Of a DNA stretch of 64,000 nt, positions 49,265 to 62,200 are shown piece by piece. Position 1 is the first letter of the stretch; every line of letters begins with the position of its first letter. A program made the translations under genes and the position numbers. Under the pieces are notes generated by a model, which saw nothing but the letters and a program-made list of their open reading frames with translations, had not been told where the DNA came from and ran no database searches. Origin of the DNA: Onchocerca lupi (lineage: Eukaryota; Nematoda; Chromadorea; Rhabditida; Onchocercidae); assembly GCA_028564675.1 (NCBI GenBank), contig JAOVVO010000232.1:1-64000 (forward strand), given 5' to 3'.

Positions 49265-50769
49265 AATAGATGATGAATTTTACGTTTTCATATATATATA
49301 TCTATGGAAATTATTTACGGTAAAATGAATTCATCAAAGGATATCTTTTCGGAAGAAAAAAAGGGGCATCGATTCTCTTATCGTAATAATTGATCTTGAT
49401 CAAGTTTACGGTAAATTACACCGTATATATCCAATAAATGTCATATGATGTCAACTCAATTTATGAAATTCTTCTTTCATTTGAAAAATATATAACCAAA
49501 AAAAAAAAAAAAAAAAAAAAATGAAAATAATAACATTTCCTTTCTATATTACAATTCGCCACTACAAAAATTTTTGCTTTTTCTGTTTTCTTCGTGTTCC
49601 ATTTTTGAAATAATTTGAAAAAAAAAAAAAAAAGAATGAAAAAAAAGAAGATAATATAAAGTTTTGGTTTGGATTGATAAAATCATTTATGAATATTTCA
49701 TTCTTCTTTATTATTTTGAAAATATCAAAAAGGAATATATAAGAGGAAAAGAAAAGTAGAGGAAAAGGAATTTGAATAGATTTTTTTAAAAAAAAAAGGA
49801 AAGGAAAAGTTATTAGAATTTTTAGTTTTTTTCAGTTTTCATTTCCTTCTTTTTTTACGATTTTGATTAAATTTATGTATTTCGAAAAGATTTATTAGAA
49901 TCATCATATCTTTTACATTTTGCTTTACCTCCGCTTTTCTTTTTTCTTTTTTTCTTTCGTTTTTTTTACCTAATTATTCAGTATTTAATTCTTTCGATTT
50001 AGTTCTAATTCATTCGGTCGGACTAATGTTTAATTCATTTGATCGTTCAAATATCTAATTTATTTCATTTGATCTAATAGGCATGAAATTTCACATGTGA
50101 GTTATTAAGTTTTTGAGATTTGGCGATTTCAATTTAAAATATATTATTTCACTTTTTCAATTCAATCTATTCAATGACTGAATAGTCAAACAAGAAATTG
50201 GAATTGTTCGGTAAATTCTTTCATCGACGAATAAACTGGATTTATTATTATTCTCTTCTCCCTCATATTATTTCAAATATTCGAGTGAAAATATTCCGGA
50301 TATTACTTTTCCAATATTTATTTCTCTAAAAGTTTCAAATTTATTTTTTTTCACAGGTTAGATAAAATTATATCTCTTTTTTTTGAATCTACTTAGCTTA
50401 TTATCCGTTAATTGTAAGTTAATCATAATTTCCTAAAAAAAAATTTCAATTTTTTGAGCAAATGCTTTTTTAACAGACTTTCTTTATCGTATTCCCTTAT
50501 CGTACTATGGAGAAGATTAAACGCGGTGTTACTGTATTCCTTTAATTGATAAATTTATAAATATAGGAAAATAAATAGAGAAATACAATGTTTTGAGCAA
50601 AAGATTTGTTAATGAAATGTTCATTATCTTATCCATTACCGTAATGAAAGAGGTTGAAAGTAGTATTACCATATTCTTTTAATGAATAAAATATTTGTAT
50701 ATAAAAGTAAATTGGTAGATAAATAGATAGATAAATATAATTCAATTGTTTGTAAATATTACATTTATT

Positions 50770-50805
50770 CCAGTATTATTTTCTAGTTTACCTGGTATAC
50801 TTTCA
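50770..50805 (+). promoter_or_regulatory. Putative trans-splice acceptor and leader of RasGAP form a
   Basis: TATTATTTTCTAG ends at 50786; the ATG follows 19 bases later at 50806. No upstream coding exon was seen. This fits an SL acceptor or the 3' end of an intron after a non-coding exon. Confidence 0.45.
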
Positions 50806-53643
50806 ATGTATACAGTAGCTAAGTCTCCTTCATATACCGTCGATTTGAATTGTTATTACTATATGCGAACTACGGTACCATCAGGTAATCTCTTTCTTGT
50901 TTATCGCTTTCATTCGGGATTCATTCAGCATTTTCCATTTTTTATCAAAATTTAAATGAAAAGAATAAAAACGAAAGAAAAGAAATGAAACATACTGTGA
51001 TATTTCTATTTAAAAGAAAATTAGAATTCCGTAAAAAAACTACAGTAAGAGAGAATGAAATTCACTTAATACCTACTTATCGTAGTCATATTCTGTAAAA
51101 AAATATATCCGTTATTTGAGTGGAAAAACATTTGGTAAAGTTTCCATTTTTCTATTTTGTAAAGCAAGTTACATTAAGAGAAAATAAAATTCATTAAATA
51201 TTTAATTATTGTAGCCATATTTTAGTAATTTTATGCTAATATCTAAAATATCTATTATTTTGATTGCATTTTTGGTTCGTATTATTAATTTCGATTTTTT
51301 TTTCTCATAGTTACTTTAAAAAAAATTATTCGCAAAAAATTTAATCAATTTGAAATTGCGAACTTATTAACTTATTTATTTTCTTGAAATACTTAAAGAA
51401 CAAAAATTTTCATTTATTTCGTGTTGTTATTTTATGCATGCGAAGATCTTTTATTATAATTACTATCTTTTTTTTTTTTCAAATTTATTTTAATACATTT
51501 ATTTGAAATTATATTTAATCAAGTAATAAACTACAGTCAAATATCGATTCGTTAGTAGCTAGAATTTCTACAATTTTCAAATATCATCATAAGAAATGCA
51601 TTGCATAAATTAATTTAAATTGGAATGAATCGAATTAAATAAAACAAAATAATATAATCTTAATTTAAATTGATAAAGACTTAATTAAACTGTTTCAAGC
51701 TGGGTTTATTGAATTGAATTAAATTTAGTTTAAAATTATGATCGAATTTTATTCATATCAAAATTGCTTTCATTGAAAAGTAATGGATTTTAATTTTAAT
51801 TAATTTTATCATTTATGCTAAAATAGATGTAAATTAATTTGATACTAAATCTTCTTATCAGAATATAGCTGTAGGGTATTTAAATAATAATTTAATTTGC
51901 CAAGGGATTAGCAAAATATGCACTGATCAGAAATTTGAGATAATCTAATTAGCGCAATTAATTGGCTTTGTCAAATGAAGCATTAATGCTTTCCTTTGTT
52001 CTTAAATTTTTATTGCCTTTTCCGATCCATTTATGATATATTTCAAGTTCCTTAATGAATCATTAATTAGTCCGTCGATTAATTAGTCCTATCAATCAGT
52101 CATTTATCACTTCAACCCAGAAAACAGTAATTGAGGTATTAGAATTAAATATTATTTTTTTTTTTTTTTTTTTGAATTAATTAAGCCACCAAATAAATTA
52201 TGCTTTTCTCTCTGCCATCATCATTCATTGCTGTATCGTTCTTCTTTCGGCATAAAACTGTTCAAGGAATATTTCAAAACTCCTATACTTTTAGGAATTT
52301 TAATTACTTTTCTCTTCATTATCATATTCATATAATTAATTCATAATTAATTAAGTAAAATTTTGAATATTCCAAATTGCAAGAGAAAAATACTGCTATT
52401 TTCTAAAAAATTTGGAAAAATTTACATTCCTATGGGAATCATTATTGCAAATATTTTCATTTAACTGATTAAATTGATTTAAATTAAATTAATTATGCAT
52501 TTGATGCTTCTATATTTGTAGCAAAATTAGTGATAATTAATAATTATAATTGCAATAAATTCTATTAATTATATCAAAAATTGCATTGGTAACAGTATTA
52601 ATATGATCCATAACTTTGTCCACTCTGTGGTCCACCTATTAAGTAGCAGTATTGATTGGGGTCATTCAAACTATGACGTCATCTGGCAGTATGTGTCCAT
52701 CACTATGTGACAATATTCATTTGGAACTTGGGTCATTCGAGACTCTGTGTCCATCACTATATAGCAATATTACTTTGAACTCTGGGGTCATTCGAGATTA
52801 TATGTCCACTACTATAAGAGAAATATTAATTTGGTCACTCGAAAGTATGTGTCCATCAAACATATTAAGATGGTCATTCGGTGGACTATATGTCCACTAC
52901 TATGTAATATAATCCATTTCCAATGTTATATTACATATTTCTTCTTTAAAAATCATTTATTTTTAATCTATTGTTTAAAATTTTTTTGGATTTATTGATC
53001 AAAAATGGCGCTCTGATCATTTTCATTATTCGAAAAATTTGACCTTTTTGATCAAATGTGAATGTTGTAATTTGAGTGTGCTCGGAAAACATTACATTTC
53101 TCCTTATAATTCAAGTAAACTAGTATTAAGATCTAATTTCCATTACATAAATCTATCAAAAATGAATATACAAATTTGTTACCTAAATTTTCGAGAATTT
53201 TATTGTCAATTATTTGAATGACACTTGTAGATATATGCAAATATAAAAATTTAAATTTAAAGTAACTGTACGAAATTTTAGTGTCAAACAAGTTATAACT
53301 TGATTTTCCTCAATTTCATCATCAATTTTTGAAATTTCTTCTTGTTCTGCTAAAGAATTCACTATTTCTCCCGTACGAAATATTTAACTTTGTTTGAGAA
53401 AGTTTGATAAAAACTGGATCAAAATTTCACTCAACCTATTTTGCTTCATCTATATTACTCACTCCATTTCTCAAATTTTTCCATATTGTGTAAATTTTTA
53501 ATTTCTGACAGCAATATTTTTATGAATATTTTTCTTATTTAAGACAAAATTTTGACGAATTTTTCTTGATATCCAGCAATTTTTTTCTTGATATATACGT
53601 TCAAATTAATTTTTGTTACACATTGCATCTAAATGAATATTCC

Positions 53644-53676
<33 letters not shown>

Positions 53677-56600
53677 AAGAATTTTGAAAGTTTTTACTTT
53701 TATCCATCAATTTCTAGGAACAATGATTCGAAATGCTAGATTGTTTCTACTTTTTTTTTTTTTTTTTTTTTTAATAATACAAAATTATATACGCCATTTT
53801 GATCGATAAGTTCGGAAAAATTCTATCTAAACAATAGTATTCAAAATCTGAAAACATTAATTCATACCTTTATTTTTTTTTCTCGGATTCAAAAAATCTG
53901 TTTTTTCTACTTTTTCTACTTGATAGAACTTCATCTTCACATAGCTTTATCGCTGCGACAAGTTTTGTAATCAAAAATAATCTCTTATCTTATCAAAATT
54001 ATGAGATAATAACTTTTAATCTTATTTTGGAGCTGAGAAAAAACGAAAAAAAAAAAAGAAACGAAATCTTAAATTTTTAATTTTTCTCTTTTCAATAATT
54101 ATTTTGATTTTGAAAAGAAGAAAAAAAACAAAATAAAACTTCTAAAAGAAGTCAATTTAATGAATGATTGCAAAATAATTAAACTTATCATTCGTATCAA
54201 TAAATCAATCATATATATTAACTGATCACGCTGTAACGATTGATTTAATATTATTTTTTCTATTCAATTCAGATTTACAAAAAATTTGATTTAATCATAA
54301 GAAAATAATAAAAATAAGAATAATGGCTAATAATTTCACTATTAATATCATATTTAATCCATGGATTGTCAATCAAAATTTCTTAAATGCAATTCCAGAA
54401 GAAAGAAATAGTTATAATGAGGGTAATTTTTTCTTTTTTTTTTTTTTCCTAATCTTTAAACAAAATTTATGATTCAAAATTTCAAAGTTTAAAATTTTTT
54501 TTTTTTCAAAATTTGAATTTAAAATTTTTTAATTTCTTCAAAAATTTTCAAATTTTAACTTCGTAAAATAATTAATGTAATTTAAGTTGAAGTATTTTGG
54601 AGCAAATGAAATTTGTTTGTTCAATTAGTATTTTTTATGTTCAGTTATTTCAAGGATTTGTTTGTTTAATCAAACTTCATGATTTATTTATAATTGCAAT
54701 CAATTTCTATTTAATGGACTGTTTTCATTGATTCATAAAGAAAAAATAATGAATTTAAAATTGAAAAAAAATTGAATTTGAAAAAAAAATTGAATTTGAA
54801 AATTGAATTTTAAAAAATGAATTTTAAAAATTGAATTTTATTTTCGTTAAATTGATTACAGTTATAAACATCAGAAAATTCGCATATTTCTTTATCGTAA
54901 ACTTTACGAAATAATTTTATTTAATCATTTTTTGACAGTTTATTAAATTTTAATTAAAGCAAGTATTTCGTTCTTTTTTTGATATAATTCCATTCATTCA
55001 TTCATTTTGCTAATAAATTAACTTTTAGAAGTTTGGTAAGTTTTACCAAAATTTTAATTAAATGAACAAATTTACCTCGAAGTATTGTCTTTAAATTTCA
55101 AAATATGCAAAATTATTTTTGAATTATATTTCAAATCAATAATGAATATTCGATTATCTGTTTAACGAAGAAAATAGATGAAAGACTGTATTTGTCATTC
55201 ATTAGTATGCATTATACATAAAGATATTATGATTTTTATGACAAATTATCATGAAATGATTTAAATTTCAAAATATTTAATTTTCAAAAAATATGCGATA
55301 AATATAGAAGATTATTATTCTCATTACATTTTATTAAGCAAAATTTTAATTAAAATTGCAGAAAATTAACAAAATGATTATTTTCTAGTCACTTAGGTAT
55401 CATTTGCTGAAAAAAATTGAGTTTTTCATTAAAATTTTTATTCATATTTAATTTTAATATGGTAAAATTTCAAAAATTATTGTATTATATTCATCATTCG
55501 GCACAAAAAAAAAAGGAAGCACAAACATTGTATGGATGATTTTTTCAAATTTTTAGTAAATTTTAACAGGTTTAATAAATTTACAGAACTAAGTCATTGC
55601 ATCAAAACTGACAAGATTATTAAAAATTTATTTTTAAATTTTAATTTTTGTTTATTTTCAAATATGATGAAATTAATTTATTTCAAAAAATTAATTTATT
55701 CAAAAAAAATAAATTTATTTTTGAATTTCAATATTTTTTAACCTTAAATTTAATTGATGAAATAAATATTTTCTTGATTTATGTTTCAGAACCATGCTTT
55801 GACCGGATGACGTTGGATCGCCACGTGTGGCAAAATACTAATACGGAACGTGGAAATAACGGCATCCCACGTAATGTACCAACTATTGCTCGTAATGGTA
55901 CCTCTCATCAGGTTTGCTGCTTAATTATAGTTAATTTAGCTTGGTTTAATGGAAATTAATTCGCGAATCATAATTATTGATATACAAAATAAAGGAATTG
56001 ACCATTATATGAATAATAATTAATAGTATGAATAATAATATGATTTCATATATGATTAAATTAGTAATGTAATTATTATTAATATGATTAAAAAATTTCC
56101 AAATTAGTTCTACTTATAATACTTAAAATTTGATATTGCAATATTGAATAATGTTTTTTTTTAATTCATTTTATGTTTCATTTTTGCCAATTAATTAATT
56201 AAACTAATTATGAATAAATATTATCTGCATTAACTGGAGATAAATATCTATTATTTATATATGGTAGAATCAAAATTATATATATATATACTTATGAATA
56301 ATTAAAAATACTGCAGCAGTATTATGAATCACCAATATTACGGTAACGATTTTTACCGATTCTTACGGTAACAAATTTAGCATATAAGGAGCTTACGGTA
56401 GCACCGATTTATTTTTTCATCTTTTTTTGCATTTAGCTATCATTAAGACATTCTTTCTTTTTTATCTTTGATATTTCATATGAAATAAGAATTTTTAAAA
56501 TAAAAAAGGATAGAAGACGAGAGATAAGGTGCGGAATGCGGATGAAAATAACGAATTGAAAAAAAAAAAAGAAATTGAATTGGTAAAGACGATTGGAAGA

Positions 56601-59235
56601 TTTAAAAGAGAAAATGATAGACTGAGATAAGATAAAATCATTAAGAAAATATAATTATTAGAAATCCTTAGTATAACTTTTAATAAATAAGACTTTTATG
56701 GTTAAGAAATATTTTTAATTTTTATTTTTTCCTGATCAAAAAATTAGAAAAAATGAAAACTTCTATTCTAAAAAAAAAAAAAAAAAAAAAAAAACGAAAA
56801 AATTGATGAATCTTCATAATATTCTAATACAATGAAAATTATTGTGGGCATTATTCTTTAATTAAAAAAAAAATTTTGATAAAATAATTCTATAAAACCA
56901 AAATATATTCTTAATGAAACTAAAATTTCGTCAAACTGGGATGGAATTGGTGACAGAAAGGAAATTAACCAATTAATTATTAATCTTCATTCATAGATAT
57001 TGTTGAGCGATAAGAAGTGAAATGTCTTTGTTTCCTTAATTCCATCTCAAATAAAACCAATCAAATATACTGATAAATTTTTTAAATTCAGACATATTTT
57101 CAGAATATTTCTATCCAGCATAAATCATCAATTTAAGTCTATTTTAATTCCTTTGATTTAAAAAAAAAAAAAAAAAAAGAAAGGAAAAGATTTCAATGGA
57201 TTTAGTTCAAATTATTTGCTTACCAAGTTTCTTTTTTTACAATCAGAAATTGAAGGTAATGAAACTAAAGTTATTTGCGTTAACTATTAGTTTCGAAGTT
57301 TTACATCTATTTATTGAGCAATTTATCAACTTAATAAGTCCTTTCTTTTTTTTTTTCTTTTTTTATTGTGCAATTTATTAAGTAAATGAGTTCTTTATTA
57401 GATAAGTCATTAAAGTTGATGAATTTTTGCATTTTCATTATTTATTGTTCAAATCTATTAAGTTAATGAGACTTTTAATTTATCAAGTTAACAAGTTTTT
57501 TTTTTCCTTCTGTATATTGAGCAATTTATCAAGTTAATGAATTCCTTTTTTTTTTTTTCCTTCTGTATATTGAGCAATTTATCAAGTTAATGAGTTCCTC
57601 TTTTTTTTTCTTTCTTTCTTTTTTTCTCCTATCTATATGATTTGAGCGAATAAACGAGTGTTATATTATTGGAAAAAAAAATTGAATATATGAGATGAAA
57701 ATCAAAATTAATTTCTAAAAAATATTAAAATTAATTGGATGAAAAAATTTATACTGAATACTTATGGCCCAAAGAAAATGTAGAAAAGATTGACGGCTAA
57801 GCATAAAAATGTTTTAAATGAAGCAAATTTTGGTTGTCAAAAGGAAAATGAGACAAAGAAAAAAATTGGCTCAAAGAATAGTTTGGCTTTGGCCACATGA
57901 ATGATCATGATAAAAGAGCCTATTACTACTAGCCTTAAGATTTTTACAATGAATGTAAATAGATTGAATCAAGTGAAAATCTTGTCAACATCAATCTTCT
58001 TCTCATTCTCGATATCTCGACAAATATGCAACCAAGAATATCAGCATATCGATTTAGGCTTATTTTTGCATTAACTTTTATTTTTCATTTGAATATAGGA
58101 CTTTTTGTTTATTTATTGTTTTGTTTATTTGTTTATTTGTTTATTCGTTTATTTGTTTTTTAAGTTGCTCAATATGTAATGATTCTTTGAGATTTCATCA
58201 AATAATCTCTTTCTCGAAATGTGAAAAAAAAAAATTATCTGTATAAAAATCAAAATCATACTGCTATCAATTATAATTAGACTTATTTCTGCATTAACTC
58301 ATAAATTTTAATTTTTATTTAAATACAAAAAAAGAAATTTCTTTTATTTATTTATTTTCCATTTATCTTTTTTTATTTATTTATTCGTTTATTCTTGTAT
58401 TACTCGGTAATTAATGATTTTTTAAGGTGTTATTTATTACAAATATTAAAATTTCCTAAGAATTTGCAAAAAAAAAAAAAAAAAGATAATTAATTTTCTC
58501 TTTACTGCAAATATTTTTTTTCTTTTTCTCTGACATAGTAATCGAATATTTTTGAGAATTTTAAATCGTTTATGTAAAATTTCAAAAATTATAATTTGTG
58601 GGAAAATTTTTTTCATTTATTTGCATTATTTGCTCGAAATTTATTATTATCGTCTGAATAATCTCAAATAAACAGAAAATTTTCTTGTAAATTAAAATTT
58701 TAAAAATTGCAGAAAATTCTTTTATTTTTTAAAAAAAGAAAAAAAATGAATTGGAATTGGTGAGAAATAAATTTATATTGACTGCTTTCTTTCTCTTTTT
58801 CTGTTTTTATATTTTTTTCTATTTTTTTTTTTTTACAAGATAGATTTTAAAAAATTTGAAAAAAATTTTTAAATTAATAAAAGCTGAAAATATCAATGAT
58901 TGGTAGAGGAAGTTAAAAAAAAAAGCGAAAAAAATGATAAAATGGAAGAAAAAATAATTGATAATAGCAAATGTTTGAAATTTGATGAAATGAGATTAGA
59001 AATAAAAATATAAATAAGTTTAGTGAAGAATAATATATTAGCATATTACACAAAATTTAAAAGTTTTTATTTCATCATCGAATGTAATATTAAAATTGTA
59101 ATAAATAATTTATTAGTAAGCTTAAGTTTAAAATTACTAATAAATATTAGTTTAGTATTTGTTTGAAATTCAGTTTCTTTCAAATCTTTTCACAACAACA
59201 ACAACGATAACAACAGCAAGTTTGTTAGTCGTAAC

Positions 59236-59266
<31 letters not shown>

Positions 59267-62200
59267 ATAGTGTAGGAAAATAGTAATATAGTATAATAGT
59301 TTTAGAAATGAAGAAATAGCAAACAACAAAAGCAAGCAATTAAACTTGCAAAAGAGCAATTTCGCAAACTTGCGAAAAAAAAAGAAAAAAAAAACGATCA
59401 TTTTTCACGAAGAGCGTGACGCGTTTTTTTTTTTTTTTTGATCAGTAGTCTTTTTTACAAATTTTTAATTGTGCTATGAAAAATAACAAACTATTGTTAG
59501 TTCATTTCATTTGTTTCAATTTTCTTCACTTTTTCTTCCTCTTTCTTCTTTTTTATAAATTTTTTTTTATCTAAATATATAAATTTTAAGTAATTTTTTA
59601 ATTTTTTTTTTTTAAAGAATTTTAATTAGTATTTTTTAATTTTATGATTGATTAGAGGAAAAAGAAATTTTTTGTTAGAATTTTAATTTTATAATTAATA
59701 AGCAGTCCTTTCTTCTTTTTATCACTCTATAAATGAGATGTATATATTTTAAATAATTCGTTATTTTTTTGAGAATTTTAATTATTATTTCTGATTTTAT
59801 GATTGATGAGAGGAAAAGAGAGGAAGAGAAAAACTGAATTTTTTCCCAGTCTTTTTTTCATGAATATATATGTTTTGAAGTATTAATTTTAATTTGAATT
59901 TTTCTTAGGGATTTTGATTTTTTAATTTCATGATTAATAAAGAGGAAAGAAACGAGAAAATTGTCTTCTTTTCATAAATTAATTAATTTCGAACAATTTG
60001 TTCTTGTTTTTTAAGAATGTCCAAAATTATTTCTAATTTTATGATTATTAGTGGACAAAAGAAAAAAAGATAAAATTTCGTATCAATTCATTTGGAAATT
60101 AATGATGCTTCATCGAAGTTCAACCATTGCAGGAATTATAAAAGTACCACTTTTGCTATCAATAAGTTTTAAAATTTTAGAAAGGAAGAAAAATGAATTA
60201 TTTAATTAAAATCTAATGAATCATGAGTTAATTGAATAGAATAGAGTTGATTATTGTCAAGTTTTTATTTATTTTTTCATTATCCTTGCTATATTTTGTC
60301 CATAGGAATGATTCTTAATACTGAATATGTTAATTATGGTAATAATTAATATTGTAATCTATAAATTACATCGATTTTCATTTATCATTTGAATGAAATT
60401 TATCAGTTTTAAAACAAAAGTTTATAATTTGAATCTTTTTTTTTATTTTGAAAAATTTATCTTATAATTTCATTATAATTTAATTTGAAAAAATCAAAAA
60501 TCACAAATAATATATCGAAAAAGAAAATTATTGGGTATTTTCAAAATTTAAAATTATTTTATTATCATTTTGCCATTTTATTTAATATTTGGAAAAAAGT
60601 GACAATTCGAATAATATATTACTTAATTTTTAATTATTTGGTTTTTAAATCATTTAGAGCTATCAAAAGGCAATTAATTTCTAAATGAAAAAGTCATAAA
60701 AATTTAAATTTCTGTTTTTTTTTTCTTTTTTTACTTTTATTTTTTTTTTTTTTTTAGGAAGGACAAAGTATAGCAATCGTTGATGAACCAACAACTCCAC
60801 AACGTTTGGCGGTAGGCTTTGTAAATTATTAATTATTAATAATTAATTAAATAGGTTTTTTATATCTAAACTCAAATTTTTTTTTTTTTTGACTTTATAT
60901 TCAGAAAATTTCAAAAACTTTCAAAATATTCAGTTAGGAATTTTTTAACATTTCTATTGCATATGTTGTTTGATTTCTTCATTTTACTTCATATTTTATA
61001 CATTTTTTATTTTAATATTTGATTAAATTCATATTATACAAAGAACGAGTAATTTTTTTTCTTACAAATGGAATTTCAAAAAAAAGATTTATTTCTTTCA
61101 AAAAAAAAAAAAAAAAAAGCCCTAAAATATGTTTTTTGTCAAATTTCCAAATTCTTATAAAATTTTATATGAAGTGAAATGTGTTTAAAAATATATTGAA
61201 ATAATAATAACAAGAAAAAGAAAGGAATGATGAAGTAGTATCAATAAAATTATTATTATCAATTATCAATATAGAACAAATAATAACACTAATAGCAGAT
61301 ATCGTAAGTTTAGTTTGCTTAAATTATTAGAATGGAAAATTTCACAAAAACAAATTTTCTTGCCAAGAAAAAAAAAGTTTTTTTTCTTTAACAATCATTT
61401 TGACTTATGTGAAAAATAGATAAATATCATTTTTAAAAACAAATTATTATTCATCCATTCCATCAGTTTTTTTTTTCCTGAAATGTCATCACATCTTTTT
61501 GAAAATAGTATGTAATTCATACATTTTAACTGATAATATGAATTACATACATTTTGACTAATAAAATGTGAAATTCGCATAATTTCGATCTTACTATTCA
61601 AGAAATTAAAATCTCATAAATTTTAGTCCATAAAGTTTAAAATTATGTTTTTATTTCTTTTTTTTTCGTTTGTTTGTTTATTAAAATGATTTGCTCTTAT
61701 TTTTTGGTTTAGATTAAATTTTTATTTCATTTGAAATATAATTTGTCTTTTGTAATATTATTATCTTTCTTGAAGACGAATTTCTTGAAATGCATTTGAT
61801 TGATAGCATTTCATCTGACGAAATGATTAGATCGAAAAGATTGTGAAAAGTTGTTGGAAAAGATTTATCAATCTTCATCGATTTATAATATTTTGAGTTA
61901 AAACCGTAAAATTTAGTGTAATAGTGGCAATTTTATGCTCGTTAATACTTCAAACATAAATTATCAGTGGAATTTAAAGTTATTAGAAATGTTTAATCAT
62001 ATTTCATTCCTTAATTAAATGTTGCTTTTAGAAATCAACCATTGTAATTTTAAACTTTCAACTTTCTTACACATTATTTTGTTATGATTTTCTTTTGAAA
62101 AGTTTCGAATTTCAGACAAAACAATAAATAATATTAATAACTTGCAACTTTCATCTTTTCTTCTCTGATTTTATCAAAATATCAAAAAATTGACCAAAAA

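Larger units (their letters stand above)
41870..50786. other. Long gene-poor region
   Basis: About 8.9 kb between the divergently oriented RING-like gene (minus) and the RasGAP alternative exons (plus). It contains a tandem duplication (42.1-42.5 kb), a (CT)n tract, one dispersed repeat copy (46.0 kb), a degenerate minisatellite (45.5-45.8 kb), a GCATGC cluster (48.0 kb) and a 29-bp tandem repeat (48.7 kb). Missing 5' exons of the RING-like gene and further RasGAP first exons may lie here, but none could be supported. Confidence 0.5.
55912..60757. other. Long RasGAP intron, no other gene seen
   Basis: About 4.8 kb between common exons 2 and 3. Contains a degenerate tandem repeat (57.3-57.6 kb), TTTA-type simple repeats near 58.1 and 58.35 kb, and an (AGT)n tract at 59.24 kb. 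No nested gene could be supported. Further alternative RasGAP first exons are possible but none was convincing. Confidence 0.5.

Noticed and set aside
55532..55789. Open frame running into RasGAP exon 55790 from the left
   Set aside because: It is Phe/Asn/Lys-rich AT sequence crossing a clear TTTATGTTTCAG acceptor, so only the part from 55790 is taken as exon.
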